DNA of 8,083 nucleotides, from positions 1-8,083 of the forward strand of contig CAKTEB010000093.1 in NCBI GenBank assembly GCA_934546685.1. The letters run 5' to 3'. The notes beneath the pieces are model-generated. The model was not told the origin of the DNA and did no database searches. It saw only the letters and a list, made by a program, of their open reading frames with translations. This DNA comes from an uncultured Oscillospiraceae bacterium (lineage in GTDB: Bacteria; Bacillota; Clostridia; Oscillospirales; Oscillospiraceae). The position numbers and the translations under genes were made by a program. The stretch's first letter is position 1. The number at the start of each line of letters is the position of its first letter. Shown in pieces: positions 4,940 through 8,083 of the stretch.

Positions 4940-5824
4940 ATGACCAGAACAGAACTGGAATCCTTTCTCGCGGTGGTCCAGGCCGGGAGCCTCAGCGCGG
5001 CGGCGAAGAACCTGTACATCACCCAGCCTGCCCTGAGCCGCAGGATCCAATCCCTGGAGCAGGAGCTGGGCTACCCGCTTTTGCAGCGGAGCCCTGGGGT
5101 CCGGAAGGCCACCCTGACGCCTCAGGGGGAGCAGTTCGTGTCCCTGGCCACCAAATGGATGGGGATATGGAACGAGGCCCAGGAGATCCCTGCCAGGCTC
5201 AGCCGGAAAAGCTATACCATCGCCACCAATGACAGCATCGAGGTCTGCTTCCTGCCTCCGGCCATCAGCCTGCTGGCCCAGAAGAGCCCGGACGTGGATA
5301 TCCGGCTCCTGAGCCTCCATTCGGCGGAGGCCTACCTCTATATGGAGCGGGGCCAGGCGGACATCGCGTTTATTTCCGACGCCCGATATTCCAAGGACAT
5401 CGACACGGTGAATCTTACCGGGGAAAAATTTGTGGTGGTGTCGGATCCAGCCATGAATCTCCCGGAGAGTGTGGCGCCTGCGGAGCTGGACGGCACCAGG
5501 GAAATCTATATGAACTGGACCCCGGGCTTTGACCGCTGGCACAGGTATTGGTTCCGGCTGCCCCGGCCCCATCTCCAGGTGGACTCCACCTCGCTGCTGT
5601 GCTATCTGCTTTCCAGAGGCATGACCTGGGCGGTGGTGCCTCAGTCCGTGGCGGATCATATTGGACGGCAGGTGACGCTGAGCTGCTCCAGGCTGATCCA
5701 GCCGCCGCCGGATCGGATCTGCTGTTGCCTTATGAAGCCCCGGCGCCAGCCCATGGACGATCTGCTCTTTGACTGCATCCGGGAGGCCTATCGGGGACAG
5801 GATCGGATCCAGATCCTTCTATAG
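4940..5824 (+). CDS. LysR-family transcriptional regulator (294 aa)
   Basis: A LysR-type regulator of normal family length. The N-terminal winged helix-turn-helix (about residues 4-62) has the family signature: FLAVVQAGSLSAAAKNLYIT (9-28), then QPALSRRIQSLEQELG and the wing LLQRSPGVRKATLTPQGEQF. A linker helix follows (about 63-90), then a two-lobed effector-binding domain (about 91-294), which includes GQADIAF at 138-144 and the late GMTWAVVPQSVADHIG segment typical of the family. The ATG at 4940 follows AGGGGGG (4928-4934) with 5 bases between. LysR regulators usually control a divergent neighbour, but here the divergent gene is another regulator (XRE/TPR), so the target and the ligand are not evident. 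A T-N11-A box on its own -10 suggests autorepression. The gene ends at a strong terminator shared with the convergent YoaK-family gene. Confidence 0.95.
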   Translation: MTRTELESFLAVVQAGSLSAAAKNLYITQPALSRRIQSLEQELGYPLLQRSPGVRKATLTPQGEQFVSLATKWMGIWNEAQEIPARLSRKSYTIATNDSIEVCFLPPAISLLAQKSPDVDIRLLSLHSAEAYLYMERGQADIAFISDARYSKDIDTVNLTGEKFVVVSDPAMNLPESVAPAELDGTREIYMNWTPGFDRWHRYWFRLPRPHLQVDSTSLLCYLLSRGMTWAVVPQSVADHIGRQVTLSCSRLIQPPPDRICCCLMKPRRQPMDDLLFDCIREAYRGQDRIQILL

Positions 5825-5829
5825 CACGC

Positions 5830-5876
5830 AAAACACCCGATCTCTTTCGCAAATGGAAAGGGATCGGGTGTTTTTT
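5830..5876. terminator. Bidirectional terminator between the LysR gene and the atp/YoaK transcript
   Basis: A 15-bp stem (5834-5848 with 5856-5870, one T-G wobble) has a 7-base loop. It is extended by A-T pairs (AAAA 5830-5833 with TTTT 5871-5874), and T5871-5876 continues into GTTATTT. It terminates the LysR gene, which stops at 5824. On the - strand, the same stem is followed by TTTT, 1-2 bases after the YoaK-family stop codon (5878-5880), so it should end that transcript as well. Confidence 0.92.
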
Positions 5877-5877
5877 G

Positions 5878-6666
5878 TTATTTCTGAGCGTTCCTGCGGA
5901 TATCCTGCTGCTCCTGCTCCAGCTCGGAGTGGAGCTCATGGCCGATATCCCGGAGCTCCTGATGGATGGCGGCCTCGGCGGCCCGAATCTCGGGATTCTC
6001 CTCCAGATCCTCCCGAATGAACATCACCAGGAAGCCCAGAAACAGAAGAATGCAGGAGAACCAAATGGCGTAGGAGCCGAATTTCGGGATCAGCAGTCCG
6101 CCGACTCCGGCCCCCAGGGCAAAGAGCAGGATCACAGCAAAGTAATCTCCGGCCTTCAAAAGGAGCTTTTTATTACCGGTGCTGCCTCCCGCCATCAGGG
6201 ATTCCACGCCGCTGCGGAGGTTGCCGATGCACATGGTGCTGGCAAAGGCATAGCCGTCTACCTTTCGGAAGGCCTGGACCTGCATGGCGCAGGCAAAGGA
6301 TACCATGGCATTGGCCAAAAGGTTCAGCCGCTGGGGAAGCACCCCCACGGTCAGCAGCAGAAGGATCTCCACCAGCAGCACTAGCTGACGCCAGTGCACC
6401 GTGCGGACCTTTTGGAATCGCCAGCGGATGGCCTCGGCCGCAGCTACGCCGAAGCCGAAGAACAGCAGGGGAATCAGGTAGTGGATCACCCGTTCCCAGT
6501 CGCCGGAGAACAGGTTCTGGCTCAGCAGCACGATGTTGCCGGTCTGGGCGTTGGCGAATACCTGGCCCCGGGCGATATAGGTATAGGCGTCCTGGAGACC
6601 GCCGGAGGCTGACAGCAGGGCGGCGGTGAGGAAGGCCTCGGACATCTGCCCATGTCTGTGCTTCAT
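5878..6666 (-). CDS. DUF1275/YoaK-family membrane protein (262 aa)
   Basis: An integral membrane protein of the YoaK (DUF1275) family, whose biochemical role is not established. The hallmark segment SGGLQDAYTYIARGQVFANA (21-40) continues into QTGNIVLLSQ. A second, weaker copy is seen in the other half (MQVQAFRKVDGYAFASTM at 128-145, then CIGNL where the first copy has TGNIV), consistent with an internal duplication. Hydrophobic stretches at about 10-25, 61-80, 94-111, 115-132, 174-193 and 198-217 suggest six membrane spans. After the last span comes a charged, Glu-rich, probably helical tail of about 44 residues (219-262), likely cytoplasmic and longer than I expect for the family. The ATG at 6666 has AGGAG 9 bases upstream (+ strand 6676-6680). 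It starts only 21 bases after the atpC stop with no terminator or promoter between, so it is probably co-transcribed with the ATP synthase genes. Confidence 0.9.
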   Translation of the reverse strand: MKHRHGQMSEAFLTAALLSASGGLQDAYTYIARGQVFANAQTGNIVLLSQNLFSGDWERVIHYLIPLLFFGFGVAAAEAIRWRFQKVRTVHWRQLVLLVEILLLLTVGVLPQRLNLLANAMVSFACAMQVQAFRKVDGYAFASTMCIGNLRSGVESLMAGGSTGNKKLLLKAGDYFAVILLFALGAGVGGLLIPKFGSYAIWFSCILLFLGFLVMFIREDLEENPEIRAAEAAIHQELRDIGHELHSELEQEQQDIRRNAQK

Positions 6667-6687
6667 ATGCGGTCTCTCCTTTCCTTG

Positions 6688-7101
6688 TTAGTGCTTGTTG
6701 GCTGCGCTCTTGACCTGAAGACGGCTCAGGGCACGGGCCAGATTGGACTGGGCCATGTGATACTCCTGAATGCTCTTCTTCTGGAGCAGAGCCTCATGGG
6801 CTTCATCGGCAGCCCGCTTAGCCCGGTTGGCGTCGATCTCCTCCGGGCGCTCCGCGGAATCCACCAGCACCAGCACCTCGCCGTTTTCCACCTTCATAAG
6901 ACCGGCGGAAACGGCGGCGATCTGATCCTCCTGGCCGGGGATCTGGTAGATCAGCTCTCCGGGGACGATGGCCAGGATCACGTTGGCATGATGGGCCAGA
7001 ACGCCGTACATACCCGTAGTGGTGGGGACGGACAGGGACTCGCAGGGGCCCTCGTAGAAGGGCTCGTCTGCGGCCAGGATGTAAGCGGTGAACGTATCCA
7101 T
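6688..7101 (-). CDS. atpC: F-type ATP synthase epsilon subunit (137 aa)
   Basis: The epsilon subunit of the F1 sector, part of the central stalk at the membrane side, which couples rotation to catalysis and can inhibit ATP hydrolysis. The N-terminal beta-sandwich (about 1-85) contains the family pattern around GMYGVLAHHANVILAIVPGE (30-49) and VSAGLMKVENGEVLVLVDSA (64-83). The C-terminal helical hairpin (about 86-132) begins PEEIDANRAKRAADEAHEAL and is full length, so the regulatory arm is present. The usual LPGH-type loop reads LAHH here. The ATG overlaps the atpD stop by one base (TAATG), and AGGTGA lies 6 bases upstream inside atpD (+ strand 7108-7113), which suggests coupled translation. 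Its length of 137 aa is normal. Confidence 0.97.
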   Translation of the reverse strand: MDTFTAYILAADEPFYEGPCESLSVPTTTGMYGVLAHHANVILAIVPGELIYQIPGQEDQIAAVSAGLMKVENGEVLVLVDSAERPEEIDANRAKRAADEAHEALLQKKSIQEYHMAQSNLARALSRLQVKSAANKH

Positions 7102-8083
7102 TACAGCTCACCTGCTTCGAGCTTCTTGGCCTTCTCTACCACATCGTCGATGGTGCCAACATTGTAGAAGGCGGCCTCGGGATACTGATCCATCTCGCCG
7201 TCCACGATGGCCTTGAAGCCCCGGAGGGTCTCGCTGAGGGGCACATAGATGCCGGGGATGCCGGTGAACTTCTCTGCCACATGGGTGGGCTGGGCCAGGA
7301 AGCGTTGGAGCTTGCGGGCCCGGGTGACCACCACCCGATCCTCGTCGCTGAGCTCATCCATACCCAGAATGGCGATGATATCCTGGAGCTCGCTGTACTT
7401 CTGCAGGGTCTCCTGAACCTGACGGGCGATGCGGTAGTGCTCCTGACCCACAATGTCAGCCTCCAGGATCCTGGAGGTGGATTCCAGAGGATCCACAGCC
7501 GGATAGATGCCCTGCTCGGCGATCTTACGGCTCAGAACCGTGGTGGCGTCCAGATGGGCGAAGGTGGTGGAGGTGGCGGGGTCAGTCAGGTCATCGGCGG
7601 GGACGTAGACAGCCTGGACGGAGGTAACGGAGCCGTCCTTGGTGGAGGTGATACGCTCCTGCAGCGCGCCCATCTCGGTGGCCAGGGTGGGCTGGTAGCC
7701 CACGGCGGAGGGCATACGGCCCAGCAGGGTGGAAACCTCGCTGCCTGCCTGCACGAAACGGAAGATGTTGTCGATAAACAGCAGCACATCTTTATGCTCC
7801 TGGTCCCGGAAATGCTCGGCCATGGTCAGGCCGGACAGGGCCACGCGCATACGGACGCCGGGAGATTCGTTCATCTGGCCGAAGACCAGGGCGGTCTTGT
7901 CGGAGACGCCGCTTTCCCGCATTTCCTTCCACAGGTCATTGCCCTCACGGCTTCTCTCACCGACGCCGGTGAAGATGGAATAGCCGCCGTGCTCCATGGC
8001 CACGTTGTGGATCAGCTCCTGGATCAGGACAGTCTTGCCGACACCGGCGCCGCCGAACAGGCCGATCTTGCCGCCCTTGGGAT
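7101..8083 (-). CDS. atpD: F-type ATP synthase beta subunit (N-terminus cut by window)
   Basis: The catalytic beta subunit of F1. The frame is open to the window edge (first complete codon at 8081), giving about 326 visible residues, roughly the last 70% of a normal beta subunit. Seen in order: the P-loop GGAGVGKT, the catalytic-glutamate segment GERSREGND (Ser where many species have Thr), Walker B VLLFIDNIFRF, the MPSAVGYQPTLATEMG segment that shapes the catalytic site, and the C-terminal lever DELSDED (a one-residue variant of the DELSEED motif). The ending YPEAAFYNVGTIDDVVEKAK is typical of the family. An in-frame ATG at 8003 is internal and is not the start, because the P-loop lies upstream of it. 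It is translationally coupled to atpC by a TAATG overlap. The rest of the atp operon should lie to the right, outside the window. Confidence 0.98.
   Translation of the reverse strand, partial: PKGGKIGLFGGAGVGKTVLIQELIHNVAMEHGGYSIFTGVGERSREGNDLWKEMRESGVSDKTALVFGQMNESPGVRMRVALSGLTMAEHFRDQEHKDVLLFIDNIFRFVQAGSEVSTLLGRMPSAVGYQPTLATEMGALQERITSTKDGSVTSVQAVYVPADDLTDPATSTTFAHLDATTVLSRKIAEQGIYPAVDPLESTSRILEADIVGQEHYRIARQVQETLQKYSELQDIIAILGMDELSDEDRVVVTRARKLQRFLAQPTHVAEKFTGIPGIYVPLSETLRGFKAIVDGEMDQYPEAAFYNVGTIDDVVEKAKKLEAGEL

Noticed and set aside
4919..5659. A 246-codon - strand frame antisense to the LysR gene
   Set aside because: It is composition-driven, rich in Arg, Gly, His and Pro, and has no recognisable domain; the LysR product opposite is a full-length family member.
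5875..6384. A 169-codon + strand frame antisense to the YoaK-family gene
   Set aside because: It begins on the terminator T run and its product resembles no family; the opposite strand carries the diagnostic DUF1275 motif.
6652..7167. A 171-codon + strand frame antisense to atpC
   Set aside because: It lies over atpC and the atpD end, which are certain, and has no recognisable domain.

Overview
The window looks like an ordinary chromosomal stretch from a GC-rich anaerobic Firmicute, probably a gut clostridium of the Oscillospiraceae/Ruminococcaceae type. This is inferred from the Hcp protein and its regulator, GGAGG-type ribosome binding sites, TTGACA/TATAAT promoters and the protein styles; no rRNA or other marker gene is present to confirm it. 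It holds eight protein genes, two of them cut by the window edges. I see no RNA gene, transposon, CRISPR array or phage gene.

Left part (1-1649, + strand): the C-terminal ATPase half of an ABC exporter enters from the left and ends at 764, followed by a strong hairpin terminator. A class I SAM-dependent methyltransferase then has its own near-consensus promoter and a clear ribosome binding site. Both the terminator and the ribosome binding site support a start at 909 rather than earlier in the open frame.

Nitrosative/redox unit (1661-4054): a Crp/Fnr-family regulator (- strand) is divergent from hcp, the hybrid cluster (prismane) protein. The 120-base gap holds a perfect 14-bp palindrome. 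Its centre lies about 41.5 bases before the predicted hcp transcription start, which is the standard position for a class II Crp/Fnr activator, and it also falls in the regulator's leader. The two genes therefore look like a self-contained sensor/enzyme pair. All eight hybrid-cluster ligands of Hcp can be found.

Regulator pair (4124-5824): an XRE-type helix-turn-helix protein with a TPR-like C-terminus (- strand) is divergent from a LysR-type regulator (+ strand), with 177 bases between them. That gap has two predicted promoters and two inverted repeats, one of them a T-N11-A LysR-type box lying on the LysR -10. Neither regulator has an obvious structural target gene beside it.

Right part (5878-8083, - strand): the end of the F-type ATP synthase operon, atpD (partial) then atpC. 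It is followed after only 21 bases by a DUF1275/YoaK-family membrane protein that appears to be read on the same transcript, up to a strong bidirectional terminator shared with the LysR gene.

I did not find a clearly new biological system. The observations most worth checking are the hcp/regulator intergenic control site, the YoaK-family gene on the ATP synthase transcript with its charged C-terminal tail, and the divergent regulator pair.
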